Positions 1 through 8,853 of a DNA stretch of 64,000 bases are shown here, piece by piece. The position numbers and the translations under genes are program-made. Each line of letters opens with the position of its first letter. The stretch's first letter is position 1. The notes beneath the pieces are model-generated. The model did not search any database, had not been told where the DNA came from, and saw nothing but the letters and a program-made list of their open reading frames with translations. This DNA comes from Roseiarcus sp963696665 (GTDB lineage: Bacteria > Pseudomonadota > Alphaproteobacteria > Rhizobiales > Beijerinckiaceae): NCBI GenBank assembly GCA_963696665.1, contig CAVOLE010000033.1, positions 1 through 64,000 of the forward strand, read 5' to 3'.

Positions 1-201
1 AGGGAGCGTCCGGGGCAGGAGGGCGCACCCTCGATGGGCTTTCCCGCTTTGCACCTGTTTCAACTCCTCATGGTGGGGCTCGCCCCGCCGAAATTCCCAC
101 AAAATTTCACCACTTCAAATAATCAACATTTCTAACTAGCAGCTCCGCCATGACTAATTACTTTCTTGGCGCGCAACTAGAATCAATGCTACCGCCCAGA
201 C
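1..201. other. Left-edge non-coding flank
   Basis: No gene start or end can be supported here. The first 90 bases are GC-rich like the rest of the window. From about base 95 the sequence becomes AT-rich and stays so through the next gene, so the composition boundary lies close to the left edge. No tRNA or terminator was recognised. Confidence 0.5.
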
Positions 202-972
202 GTGACCAAACTTATTCAGATGACACTTACCAAAGCGCACTTCGACCGCATACCTGACGACGAACGACTGTTTTACTTCCTGGCTGGGCAGCTACGAAAT
301 GACATTAACATTTTGAACAAGCTAATGCTTGTTGCTATGAATGAAGTAAGAACGGCTCCAGGGCAATCACCGAGGTACAGTGCGGCGCTCGCGCAAGTAA
401 TACTCCTGCTAAAGCTCACGGCTGGTCGTCTATATGAAGGACACATCACAATCAAAAGAGATTTCTTGGCGAAAGGATTGCTTCAAAAATATGCGACATA
501 CATGCTATCAGAGGAATTAACACAACTTAATGATTTGAACAGATATTTTGGTAGCGGCAATCCTGCCATTCAACGAATTAGAAACAAGCTCGCGTTTCAC
601 ATCGATACGCAACCAATTACTGAGGCATACGATAGTCTTTCTAGTGACTTCAAATCAGTTGAGTTTCTCTCAGAATATAGTGGTCACAACCTTTTTCATG
701 CTCCTGAAACACTCACCCTATTCGCGATGGCCGGCGATTACTCTGAAGATTGGCCAAATTCATTAGGCACCGTTATTAACGAAATAACAAATACGTGCTT
801 AATAATGATGAAGTTTCTGGCAGCTTTCACTAACGGGATTCTCAGTAAGTACATTATTGGTACTGGCGCCTCCCTTGCATATGTAACTATTGAGGATGAA
901 CCGTCCCTCGACACTTTGCGGTTGCCATTTTTCGGCCCGCCAGTCGAAGTCGACTTGGATTGGGATACGTAG
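202..972 (+). CDS. Hypothetical protein with HEPN-like Rx5H motif
   Basis: A 256-residue protein of unrecognised family. It is read from a GTG at 202; an ATG at 220 is an alternative start. It looks soluble and helical, with no signal peptide or clear membrane helix. Around residues 133-140 the segment IRNKLAFH has the R-N-x4-H layout of HEPN-type ribonuclease motifs, which occur in many toxin and anti-phage proteins. That link rests on one motif and is inference. Base composition is clearly more AT-rich than all later genes, and no partner gene (antitoxin or nucleotidyltransferase) is visible beside it. Both points fit an acquired accessory gene. The ORF is certain by length and composition; the function is not known. 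Confidence 0.6.
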   Translation: MTKLIQMTLTKAHFDRIPDDERLFYFLAGQLRNDINILNKLMLVAMNEVRTAPGQSPRYSAALAQVILLLKLTAGRLYEGHITIKRDFLAKGLLQKYATYMLSEELTQLNDLNRYFGSGNPAIQRIRNKLAFHIDTQPITEAYDSLSSDFKSVEFLSEYSGHNLFHAPETLTLFAMAGDYSEDWPNSLGTVINEITNTCLIMMKFLAAFTNGILSKYIIGTGASLAYVTIEDEPSLDTLRLPFFGPPVEVDLDWDT

Positions 973-1484
973 TAGACCGGCAAGCAAATACAAGTAGATC
1001 AAAGCAAATGACCATCACCGTCATCAGAAGCGGAAGGCTTTTCTTGTGCGGCCCGGAACGATGACCGCGACTCCGATGGCGATTGCCCCGATGGCTTTGA
1101 CGACGGCAAGCGGCGCCCCATCTTCACTAGTTTACTCAACCCCCAATCTCGCATTCCCATCCGCCCTAAGCGCCGGGGCTCTCGCCGCGAGCCGTGCGGC
1201 GGCAATTTGTTGCGTAAAGCAGAATATCATGCTATAGGTTCGTCTTCGTCGGATCAAACCGGGAGGACCTACGGGCTGGGAAAGGTAGGCCGAAAGCTTT
1301 TGCGCGCCTCCCTGACGCAACCCCGAAGGCGAGTTGGGTGGGCGTCGAATTTTTTTATTTTTTTGCCTGCAACCCTTTGAAAAGTCCCAATTCGGCCAAG
1401 GAAATAAAAGGAAATGCAAGCTTTTTTGCTTGGTTTTTCTTGCATGTCCTTGCAGCGAACTCGCCTTCCGGTTGCCGTCGGGCC
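973..1484. other. Non-coding stretch between orphan gene and ABC permease
   Basis: About 510 bases without a convincing gene; the short frames here lack a plausible start, ribosome site or family. The right part holds long T runs (1351-1364) and a motif shared with two other intergenic regions, listed separately at 1369-1430. It marks the change from the AT-rich orphan gene to the high-GC chromosome. Confidence 0.5.
1369..1430. repeat. Intergenic element, copy 1: GCAACCCTTTG plus 10-bp iteration
   Basis: GCAACCCTTTGAAAAG is followed after about 12 bases by two iterations of an AAGGAAAT-centred 10-bp unit. Two other intergenic regions (13888 and 29681) have the same order: an AACCCxTTGAAAAG word, a short spacer containing TTCG, then iterated short repeats. 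The function is unknown. Confidence 0.45.
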
Positions 1485-3025
1485 TCACCCCCGCGCCGGC
1501 GCCGCCGCCCATTTCCGGTTGAGCGCGAGCACGGCCCCGATGGCGGCGAGCGGGACCAAGGTCGCCCATGAGCCGACCACGGCGGTGGTCGTCGCCACCG
1601 CCCACAGGATCGAGACCAGGTGCTCCATCATGCCGACGAGCTTCGACTGCGCGTGCCGACGCAGCACGAGGCCGCGACGGGACGGCGCCTGTCGCCAGAG
1701 ATTGATCAGCGCCGCCGAGGCGATCGCTCCCAAGCCGAACAGAAGCGCGCATAAGCCCGCCCAGGGCGAAGCGAAGGCCAATGCGGCGAGCGGCAAGGCG
1801 AGGATCAGCGCGATCGGCTGGCCGATGGCCGCGATCTTGGCGCGCTCGACGAGAGCCCGCGTGAGGGGAGCGGTCGTGAGAAAATCCGGGGCGTCCTCAG
1901 CCGAGAGCGCGATCCACGAGAGCGCGCCCGCGAGTTGCGCGGCGATCACCACCAGCGCCGGAGTGAACGCGACTCCGACCGTGCCCGTCGGCCCGCCGCC
2001 GCGCCATAAGATGACGGCGAGCGGCGTCGTATAGGCGGCCTGCAGAAGCAGTTGCGACATGAGCCAAGGATCGCGCCAGACGACGCGCCGCTCCTTGATG
2101 CGCAAGGCCGCGCTGGCGCTCGCGCCAAAGCGCGCTTGTCCCTTCGCTGCGGCGTTGGCTCGGGCAGGCGCGCCTGCGGAGGCGATCGCCGCGCGCGCGA
2201 AGCGCTCGCCGAACAAAGCGCAGGCCAGCGCGAAGACGGCGGCGCCAACAGCCGCCCAGACAGAATCCCTTGCGGCTCGCCCGCCGCCGCGCGCACCGGC
2301 GCCATGAGGAGGCTTGGCGCCGCGCCTGCGGCGTTTGCAGGCGCCGCGATGGCCCCAAGGATCGCCGCCCGCACGCCCTCGGGCAGCATGGCGACAACCT
2401 GCGCCCCGAGCACGGCGGACGCGCCGACCGCAGTCGCGGCGATCTGGCCCAAGAGCCGCGCGCGCCGCGGGCCGGCCGTCAGGAACAGGCCCATCGCCAC
2501 AATGACCCCCAAGCCCGTTCCCGCGAGCCCCGCCGCAATCAGGGCCGGATAGAGCGCCAGCCAATGCGCATGGCCGCGCAAGGCCGCGACATCGGCGAGC
2601 GGTCCCAGCAAGAGGCCGACCGATGCGACCGCCCCCACCGAAATCGACAAAGCCCGGGCGGCGAGCAGAGCGTGAGCATCGACGGGGGAGGCGAGGATCA
2701 ACTCAAGATCCGAGCGTCCGAACAGCGTCCGGGTGAAGTCCGCGATCGACTGGCCGACGATCCAGGGAAGAACCAGCGCGGCTCCCGCGGCGACAATCGC
2801 CATGATTCGCGCGGGGCCGTCCGGTCCGTCTTCAATGCGGAGGAGCCAGCCCGCGACAGGATAGGCTGCGGCGTGCAGCGACACGAACATAAGGACGATG
2901 AGAACCGCGAGGCGCCGCAGCGACAATGCGCCGAACATCGACGCGAGGGTCCGCGCGCTCAGGCGCAAATCGTGCAGGACGAAACGGGCAAAGGCGGCCA
3001 GGGACCAAATCAACCGTCGAATCAA
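1485..3025 (-). CDS. ABC transporter permease, frameshifted
   Basis: A hydrophobic permease of about 510 residues, the membrane partner of the ATPase encoded just upstream. The likely start is TTG at 3025, overlapping the ATPase stop (TTGA), so the two are translationally coupled. The N-terminal half has several membrane segments (for example LAVLIVLMFVSL, VASVGLLLGPLA, GTGLGVIVAMGLF) in one frame. The C-terminal half (VWAAVGAAVFALACALFGE onward to the stop at 1485) is in another frame. The switch is near 2265-2275, at GAGCCGCAAGG, and one added base there restores a single protein. The substrate is unknown; pairing with an ABC-2-like ATPase suggests an exporter. A sequencing indel is more likely than decay, because both halves keep coding character. 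Confidence 0.65.
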
Positions 3026-3777
3026 GCGGCGCGTCCGGCTTGAGAGGTCAAGTCGAGGAACACCGTCTCCAGCGTCGCTCGGCCTACGCCAATGCTGGCG
3101 CGCAATTCGTCGAGCGTCCCCTCGGCGATCATCCGCCCATGCGCGATAATGCCGATGCGGTCCGCGAGCCGCTCCGCGACCTCGAGGATATGGGTCGTCA
3201 TGATGATGGTCGCGCCCGCCCGCACGCGATCTGTCAGAATATCCTTGACCTGCCGGGCGGCGGCGGCGTCGAGGCCGGTCAGCGGCTCGTCGAGCATCAA
3301 GAGTCGCGGCTCGTGGATGAGCGCGCCGGCGAGAGCCAGCTTCTGCCTCAGCCCACGCGAAAAGCCTTCGCAGCGGTCGCGCCGATGCGGCCAAAGACCT
3401 AAGCTTTCCAGCAAGTCCTCCGCCAGTCGCTTCGCCCGGCGCGCCTCGACTGACCAGAGGCCGGCGACGAATTCGAGATATTCGAGCGGGTCGAGTTTGT
3501 CGTACAGCATCGGCTCGTCGGGGAGCCAGGCGACGATGCGCTTGGCCTCGATGGGGAAACGGCGGGCGTCGATCCCGAAGATCTCGATCTCGCCGTCGTC
3601 AGCCGGCAGGAGCCCCGCGACCAGGCGCAAGGTGGTCGTCTTTCCGGCGCCGTTCGGACCGAGCAGAGCGTAGAATTCGCCGGGGGGAATCGTGAGGTCG
3701 AGCCGATCGACCGCCGGCCGGCCGAAGCTCTTGGCGAGGCGCTTGAGGACAAGGGCCGGAACGTTCGGGTCAGGCAT
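3022..3777 (-). CDS. ABC transporter ATP-binding protein
   Basis: A 251-residue single-domain ABC ATPase that powers transport across the inner membrane. Walker A is GPNGAGKT (about residues 39-46). The signature region is FSRGLRQKLALAGA rather than the usual LSGGQ. Walker B is LLMLDEPLTGLD, followed by the switch histidine in TTHILEVAE. This pattern matches the CcmA/NatA-like exporter group. It starts at an ATG at 3777 and ends overlapping the permease start, so the two form an operon on the minus strand. The substrate cannot be read from the sequence. Confidence 0.9.
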   Translation of the reverse strand: MPDPNVPALVLKRLAKSFGRPAVDRLDLTIPPGEFYALLGPNGAGKTTTLRLVAGLLPADDGEIEIFGIDARRFPIEAKRIVAWLPDEPMLYDKLDPLEYLEFVAGLWSVEARRAKRLAEDLLESLGLWPHRRDRCEGFSRGLRQKLALAGALIHEPRLLMLDEPLTGLDAAAARQVKDILTDRVRAGATIIMTTHILEVAERLADRIGIIAHGRMIAEGTLDELRASIGVGRATLETVFLDLTSQAGRAA

Positions 3778-3953
3778 CGGGGGCTGTCTCGGCGGCTTGA
3801 GAAATGCAACCGAGAGTAGAAGCCGACGCTTGATCGGGCCTTAAGATCGTTCCTTCAACCTGGAGCGCAATCGCGGCGTCGAGAGAGCGGTCGACCTGCC
3901 GTCCATTCGGCCGGCCAAAGTCTACGCCGCGGCGCTAAGACCACATCAGGCGC

Positions 3954-3988
3954 AAAAAAAGCCGGAAGAAGGTCACCCTTCCTCCGGC
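3954..3988 (-). terminator. Rho-independent terminator of the porin gene
   Basis: On the minus strand, GCCGGAGGAAGG-GTGA-CCTTCTTCCGGC forms a 12-bp stem with one G-U pair and a 4-base loop, followed by seven T. It lies about 30 bases after the porin stop and would end that transcript before the ABC operon. Confidence 0.85.
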
Positions 3989-4019
3989 CAAGATCTTCCG
4001 AGTTCGAAGCTACTAAGGC

Positions 4020-4856
4020 TCAGAACTTGTAGTTTACGCCCGCGCGGAAGATTGAAGCGTTGTAATTGATTTTGCCGCTGACCGCGACGCCAGGAAAGTT
4101 TATGACCGCCGCGGTATTTCCGAGACTGTTAAAGCTGCTGCTGCCGAGGTCAGCATACAGATACTCGCCCTTGACCGTGATGTTGTTGGTGACGGCATAC
4201 TCGAGGCCGCCGCCGATTGTCCAGCCGACGCGGGTGGAGCTGGGGTTGCCGCTCCAGAAAGAGCCGGTTGCAGCGTCAAAGACGCTGAAGTTCGAGCTGC
4301 CGCCGCCGTAAGCGACACCGCCCGTGGCATAGATCATGAGGCGATTGTCGGGCGTCGCGACGAAGCCCACGCGGCCGCGTGTAGTTCCGAGCCAGCTCAG
4401 GCTCGTCTTGGCGTGAATGGACAAGGTATCGCCCAACAGAAGCGCGGGGACGCCCGTTCCAATGAAGGGAGCGCCGGTGCTGTTGGTCGACTTGCTGAGG
4501 GTCGTCCCGTCGAAGTCGGTTTCGACGCCGAGCACGAAGGCGCCGGTCTGCCAGTTGTAGCCGGCCTGACCGCCGCCAATAAATCCGGCGCTCTGCGATC
4601 CGAGACCGCCCGGGAAGAAGGTCGAAACCGGGAACGGGAAGACACCGGGGGCGACAAGCGTCGCGTTACGGCTGCCGCTCGGCCAGATGCCGCCGGCGTT
4701 CACACCGACGTAGAACCCGGTCCAGGTAAACGGAGGCGGCACGAACACCGGAGCCGGCGCCTCTTTTCTAGTCGGAAGATCCGCCGCTTGGGCCGCTACC
4801 GTCCCCACAGCGGTTAGAGCCGCAATCGCGACACCCTTTAGCCAGCGATTTGTCAT
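4020..4856 (-). CDS. Outer-membrane beta-barrel protein (Omp25-like porin family)
   Basis: A 278-residue outer-membrane protein. The start is ATG at 4856, preceded by GGAG, rather than the longer frame upstream. A signal peptide (MTNRWLKGVAIAAL to AAQA) is followed by the proline-rich linker ADLPTRKEAPAPVFVPP and by WTGFYVGVNAGG, the usual first barrel strand of Rhizobiales Omp25/Omp31-like proteins. Alternating glycine- and aromatic-rich strands continue to a C-terminal FRAGVNYKF, with the terminal phenylalanine recognised by the BAM machinery. It is monocistronic, with a strong terminator downstream. The role is probably structural, or in membrane integrity and vesicle formation; it is not a classical trimeric porin. 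Confidence 0.9.
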   Translation of the reverse strand: MTNRWLKGVAIAALTAVGTVAAQAADLPTRKEAPAPVFVPPPFTWTGFYVGVNAGGIWPSGSRNATLVAPGVFPFPVSTFFPGGLGSQSAGFIGGGQAGYNWQTGAFVLGVETDFDGTTLSKSTNSTGAPFIGTGVPALLLGDTLSIHAKTSLSWLGTTRGRVGFVATPDNRLMIYATGGVAYGGGSSNFSVFDAATGSFWSGNPSSTRVGWTIGGGLEYAVTNNITVKGEYLYADLGSSSFNSLGNTAAVINFPGVAVSGKINYNASIFRAGVNYKF

Positions 4857-5030
4857 TTTGTTGTCTCCATCGATGTTACGCGACGCTATACGCAACACGC
4901 TCGCGCCCCGCCGCCAATAACAATGGCCGGACTATAGGATTCGGCGCCATGCGAGTCTACCTGACTCTCGCCTTCGACCGGCGTTTGTCGCCTAATGTGG
5001 CAAAACCGCCACAGATTGGTAATGAGCTAT

Positions 5031-5730
5031 TCATCTTCTGTCCACGACGAGACTCGCCAAAAGCACCGCGATGACGCCGGTGAGGAAAATTCCGTCGAAC
5101 GTTCCGGCGCCGCCGATCGAGGCGACGAGGGCGCCGAGGCTTTGCAGCCGCCCGAGATTGAGGAGATCGGCGCCAATCAAGACGCCAAGGCTGCCGCCGA
5201 TATAGGCGATCGGCGCGGCGAACCGCCGCGACAAAACCAAAGCTGCGCCCGCCGCCAGGAGCGGCGGCGCGATCGTCGGCACCGATATGCCCACCCCAGG
5301 AATCGGCGTCGCCATCCGGTGAACCACGAAGCCGACGACCGCCGTCGCCACGGCGCCGGCCGCCCAAAGGTTGTAGCGCATGAGGAGATAGAACGACAGC
5401 AGGATCGGGATCACCGCGCCGCCGACGTTGATCGCCAGGATTGTGCCCGGCCAGTCGACGGCGACCGGGGCCAGAAACGGGACGCCGAAGATCTCCACCA
5501 CCTCGCGCGAGACGACGCGCTCATCGGGCAGTCGCGCCAGCGGCAGATTGACATACGAGCCGAGAAGGGAGGCGAGCAGCACCAGCATCGCGACCCGGGG
5601 ATCGAGGCCGAGGGCGGAATAAGCCTGGCCCAGGAGCCGGAGCTGGATGAAAATCAGAAGACCGACGCAAAATCGCGAAGAACAGGGTCGCGACGCCGAC
5701 GTCGATAGGGAAGTAATGCATGTGGGGCAT
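5031..5730 (-). CDS. DUF1614 family membrane protein, frameshifted
   Basis: An integral membrane protein of the DUF1614 family, about 230 residues once repaired, with unknown function. The N-terminus (MPHMHYFPIDVGVATLFFAIL, ATG at 5730) is in one frame. The rest (LLIFIQLRLLGQAYSALG, then several helices ending LLASLVVDRR) is in another. The frames join at about 5670-5676 if one base is removed. Hydrophobic helices and the conserved G-A-G-T-F-D-G-I-F segment near the C-terminus support the family. It follows the HIT gene on the same strand with a gap of about 56 bases and may be co-transcribed. Confidence 0.7.
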
Positions 5731-5786
5731 GGGCGTCAGCGTCCGAGGTTGGCGCGCCGGCCGGCGACCGGCGACCGGCGACGAGC

Positions 5787-6218
5787 TTACGCGCCGGCGA
5801 GCGCTGCAACGATCTTGTCGGCGTAGGGCTTGAGCTTCTCGGCGTTCTGGAACGGTCCGCCCGGCGGACGGATCGCAACCCCCGTCCAGCACGGCAGAAG
5901 ATGAAAATGCAGATGGAAGACCTGCTGGCCGCTCGCCGGTTCATTGAACTGCTGGAGCAAAAGCCCCTCGGCCTGCATGCCGGCCATGACCGCGCGTCCG
6001 ACCTTCTGCACCGCCGGCATGAAACGCGCCAGATCCTTGGGGTCGAGATCAAAGAGCGTGCGCGCGGGCGTCTTTGGAATGACGAGCGTGTGCCCCTCGG
6101 CGCGCGGCATCACGTCCATGAAGGCGAGCGAGACGTCGTCCTCGTAGACCTTGACGCATGGCGCTTCGCCGCGAAGGATCTTGGCGAAGATGTTGTCGGG
6201 CTCATACTTCGGCGTCAA
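5787..6218 (-). CDS. HIT family hydrolase
   Basis: A histidine-triad nucleotide-binding protein that hydrolyses nucleotide-phosphoramidate or dinucleoside substrates in the cytoplasm. The HLHFHLLP triad is at about residues 102-107, and the family start region YEPDNIFAKILRGE follows the N-terminus. I choose the TTG at 6218 because GGGAG lies six bases upstream and the resulting 143 residues fit the family. An ATG at 6287 would give a longer basic N-terminus inside the upstream gene. The start overlaps the end of the FemAB-like gene by 17 bases, so translation is probably coupled. Confidence 0.85.
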   Translation of the reverse strand: MTPKYEPDNIFAKILRGEAPCVKVYEDDVSLAFMDVMPRAEGHTLVIPKTPARTLFDLDPKDLARFMPAVQKVGRAVMAGMQAEGLLLQQFNEPASGQQVFHLHFHLLPCWTGVAIRPPGGPFQNAEKLKPYADKIVAALAGA

Positions 6219-7440
6219 AGGCTTCTCCCATTTCTTCCGACCCTTGTGCGCCGCCGTCGCTGCGGCGGAAGGGTGCGTATTCTTCATAATGGGCGATCGT
6301 GCGCTCGACCGCGGCGCGCTCATGTCCGAGATAGTCCGCAATCGCTCGGCTCAGGCGCGCGTCGGCGAACTCATGCGCCGAATAGGTGAGGGCAGGCCGG
6401 TAGCCGCGGGCGAGCTTGTGCTCGCCCTGGGCCCCCGCCTCGATGCGGCGAAGCCCGCGTGAGAGCGCGAAGTCGATCGCCTGATAATAGCAGACCTCGA
6501 AATGCAGAAAGGGGTGGTGCTCGATCGCGCCCCAGTTGCGCCCGTAGAGCGCGTCGTCGCCGATGAAATTGATCGCGCCGGCGACGTAGCGCCCGGCGCG
6601 GCGCGCCATGACCAAAAGCACGCGGTCGGCGAGGGTGGAGCCGATCAGATCGAAGAAAGCGCGGGTCAGATACGGGCGCCCCCACTTTCGCGAGCCCGTA
6701 TGCATGTAGAACCTGAAGAAGGCGTCCCAGTGCTCGGACCGGATCGATGGACCCGTCAGCAATTCGACCGTGATTCCGTTCTCCAGGGCGTCGCGCCGCT
6801 CGCGCTTGATCGCCTTGCGCTTGCGCGAGGCGAGCGCGCCGAGGAAATCGTCGAAGTTCGTATAGCCGTTGCAGGAGAAATGGAACTGCTCGCCGGTGCG
6901 GATCAGAAACCCGGCGCCCGCCAGCCGCTCGGAATCCTCGACGGTGGGGAAGGTGAGATGAATGGACGAGGTCTTCGTCTGCTTGCGCAATTCGCGCAAA
7001 CCCCCGATCAGCGCCTCCCGCGCGCCTTGCGGAGCGTCGGCGGCGACGAGGAGCCTGCGTCCGGTCACCGGCGTGAACGGGACGGCCACCTGAAGCTTGG
7101 GATAATAGCTGCCGCCGGCGCGCTCGTAAGCGTCGGCCCAGGCGTGGTCGAACACATACTCGCCCTGGCTGTGGCTCTTGAGGTAGCAGGGCGCGGCGGC
7201 GACCATGCGCCCGGCGGCGTCTTCAACCGTGAGATGCGCCGGCGCCCAGCCGGAGCGGCCGCCAACCGAGCCCGAGGCCTCGAGCGCGTTCAAAAAAGCG
7301 TGAGTGATGAACGGATTGAACCGTTCCCCCACGGCCTCTTCAAATGCGCGGCCGGGTGGATTGGCGCAAGCGTCCCATGCCGCCGCATCGATGGCGGCGA
7401 TGGAGGGGACGACGCGCGCGGTGAAGGAGGACATAAACAT
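6202..7440 (-). CDS. FemAB-like GNAT-fold acyltransferase (PF04339 type)
   Basis: A 412-residue protein of the peptidogalycan/FemAB-like acetyltransferase family. Family landmarks are SRKRKAIKRERR in the middle and, in the C-terminal half, INFIGDDALYGRNWG, HHPFLHFEVCYYQAIDFAL and EAGAQGEHKLARGY. The last is the best-conserved block of this group. The substrate is not established; an aminoacyl- or acyl-transfer role is inferred from the fold. It starts with ATG at 7440, overlaps the HIT gene at its 3' end, and appears to head a minus-strand operon (acyltransferase, HIT, DUF1614). Confidence 0.85.
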   Translation of the reverse strand: MFMSSFTARVVPSIAAIDAAAWDACANPPGRAFEEAVGERFNPFITHAFLNALEASGSVGGRSGWAPAHLTVEDAAGRMVAAAPCYLKSHSQGEYVFDHAWADAYERAGGSYYPKLQVAVPFTPVTGRRLLVAADAPQGAREALIGGLRELRKQTKTSSIHLTFPTVEDSERLAGAGFLIRTGEQFHFSCNGYTNFDDFLGALASRKRKAIKRERRDALENGITVELLTGPSIRSEHWDAFFRFYMHTGSRKWGRPYLTRAFFDLIGSTLADRVLLVMARRAGRYVAGAINFIGDDALYGRNWGAIEHHPFLHFEVCYYQAIDFALSRGLRRIEAGAQGEHKLARGYRPALTYSAHEFADARLSRAIADYLGHERAAVERTIAHYEEYAPFRRSDGGAQGSEEMGEAFDAEV

Positions 7441-7574
7441 ATCCTAGCACGCTCGGCGCCAGTTTCGTGGCGAAGCGCGCTCAGGGGTCGCGGATCGTCT
7501 CGATCCGCGACCGAGGCTGAGGGCCGGAAACTTCAGGTGTCGCGGCCATCCCCGCTAGCGCGCGGGACGCGGCT

Positions 7575-7808
7575 TCAAGACGCTTTATCGGCGACCAGGC
7601 TGATGTCGCCGATCACGCCGAAATCGCCGGATTTCGTCTTTCCGTCCGAAACGTCAAAGCCTTCCGCCGCCAAACCGCGGCGCAACAGCTCGCGAATCGC
7701 CGCCGCCCGGCTCGGCATATGACGGCTGAATCGCCATTGATCGAGAGCGGCAAGCTCGTCCCTCGTCAACATGATCTGAAGACGCTCCCCGCGAGGCTCC
7801 GCAGACAT
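7575..7808 (-). CDS. Small ribbon-helix-helix DNA-binding protein
   Basis: A 77-residue protein. RLQIMLTRDELAALDQWRF followed by SRAAAIRELLRRGL has the beta strand, helix, helix pattern of CopG/MetJ-type regulators. A 25-residue tail of unknown role follows. GGAG before the ATG at 7808 supports the start. No toxin gene is adjacent, so it is more likely a stand-alone regulator than an antitoxin. A palindrome just upstream (7857-7867) could be its own operator. Confidence 0.7.
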   Translation of the reverse strand: MSAEPRGERLQIMLTRDELAALDQWRFSRHMPSRAAAIRELLRRGLAAEGFDVSDGKTKSGDFGVIGDISLVADKAS

Positions 7809-7851
7809 CGACAGGCTCCTTTCGACCAGCGCCGCTTGCTCACATAACGTC

Positions 7852-7880
7852 AGTTACTCATAATGAGGCATTTTTGTCAA
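7852..7880 (-). promoter_or_regulatory. Candidate promoter and palindromic operator of the ribbon-helix-helix gene
   Basis: On the minus strand a perfect -35 hexamer TTGACA (7880-7875) stands upstream of the gene. Between it and the start lies CTCATAATGAG (7857-7867), a palindrome around one central base. A -10 at 17 bases (GTAACT) is weak. Auto-repression by the downstream ribbon-helix-helix protein is inference. Confidence 0.4.
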
Positions 7881-8037
7881 GGGCGTAAGATGAGTACATA
7901 TGGGAAGAAGAGTAAATTGTAGATGCAGCGTATACTGATGAGATACCTTGTTCTGCTTAAGTTTATCAGAAAATACTTCTTGCCTTAAGTCCAGTGATCT
8001 TATATCAAAGAAGAGAAGGTCGTCATGCTATCACTGA

Positions 8038-8670
8038 ATGAAATCGGCTGTTTCCTCATTCGAAGATTTCAAGGCTTTCCAAGAAGAAGCCAATCATCGG
8101 ATCGCAAATAGTCTGCAAATCATCAGCGGGCTGGTTCGCCAGCGAGCAAGGACGCGGGACGTATCGGATCCCCGAACGTTTCTTCTCGAAATTGCCGATC
8201 GCATAGAAACGGTCGGAAAACTCCACCAATTCCTCGCCCGCTCCACGGCGGGAACTGTGGAGCTGCGCGCCTATCTGGAAGAGGTTTGCACCCGCCTGAG
8301 GGGCGCGGTGGCGCCGGCGGCGACATCATTTACATTTGACTGTCCGGCGGCTTGTCATCTGCCGGCGAAAAAGGCTTTGCCGGTCGCCCTCATCACCGCG
8401 GAACTCGTCTCCAATTCCTTGAAATACGCTCATCCCGCAGGTTTGCCGATACGGATCTCGCTCTCCTGCAGGCAAAAGGAAAAGGGGCGCCTCATGATCG
8501 CTTATGAGGATGATGGGGTGGGATTTCCCGAGGGTTTTGACATGACCGAGGCCGGGCACATGGGGATGAGCTTCATTCGTCTGCTCAGCGAAGCCCTCGG
8601 CGGCCAGCATGAATGGCACAGCGATCCGCTCGGAATCCGCTTTGAAATCGCGCTCCCGATAGACGCGTAA
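8038..8670 (+). CDS. Short sensor-type histidine kinase (HisKA_2/HATPase), no sensor domain
   Basis: A 210-residue soluble histidine kinase core. The dimerisation/phospho-acceptor segment EANHRIANSLQIISGLV (about residues 17-33, His20) is the HisKA_2 form. The ATPase domain has the N-box ELVSNSLKYAHP, the G1 box YEDDGVGFPEG and the GMSFIRLLSEALGG region. There is no membrane, PAS or receiver domain, so it probably takes its signal through a partner protein, as in general-stress phosphorelays. No response regulator is nearby. The best ribosome site (AGAGAAGG, 8010-8017) fits an ATG at 8024 in another frame better than the ATG at 8038, so the true N-terminus is uncertain. Confidence 0.8.
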   Translation: MKSAVSSFEDFKAFQEEANHRIANSLQIISGLVRQRARTRDVSDPRTFLLEIADRIETVGKLHQFLARSTAGTVELRAYLEEVCTRLRGAVAPAATSFTFDCPAACHLPAKKALPVALITAELVSNSLKYAHPAGLPIRISLSCRQKEKGRLMIAYEDDGVGFPEGFDMTEAGHMGMSFIRLLSEALGGQHEWHSDPLGIRFEIALPIDA

Positions 8671-8853
8671 GCCTCCTCTTCGCGAAGCTCCGTCGGTACG
8701 CGCGAGCGACCGCGTCGCCGGCCGCCTGCGCCGAATGGAGGCAGGACTCGGGCTCCCGTTTTGACCCCTCCGGTGTTAGTGTCCGCGCGCAGGCTTGAGC
8801 GACAGAGGCTTAAGCCCGTTCATGAGCCCGAACATTGTGGAGCCGAGGAGACG

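Noticed and set aside
1046..1237. Small gene in the gap after the orphan gene
   Set aside because: No ribosome site, no family resemblance and low-complexity product; several overlapping frames look equally poor.
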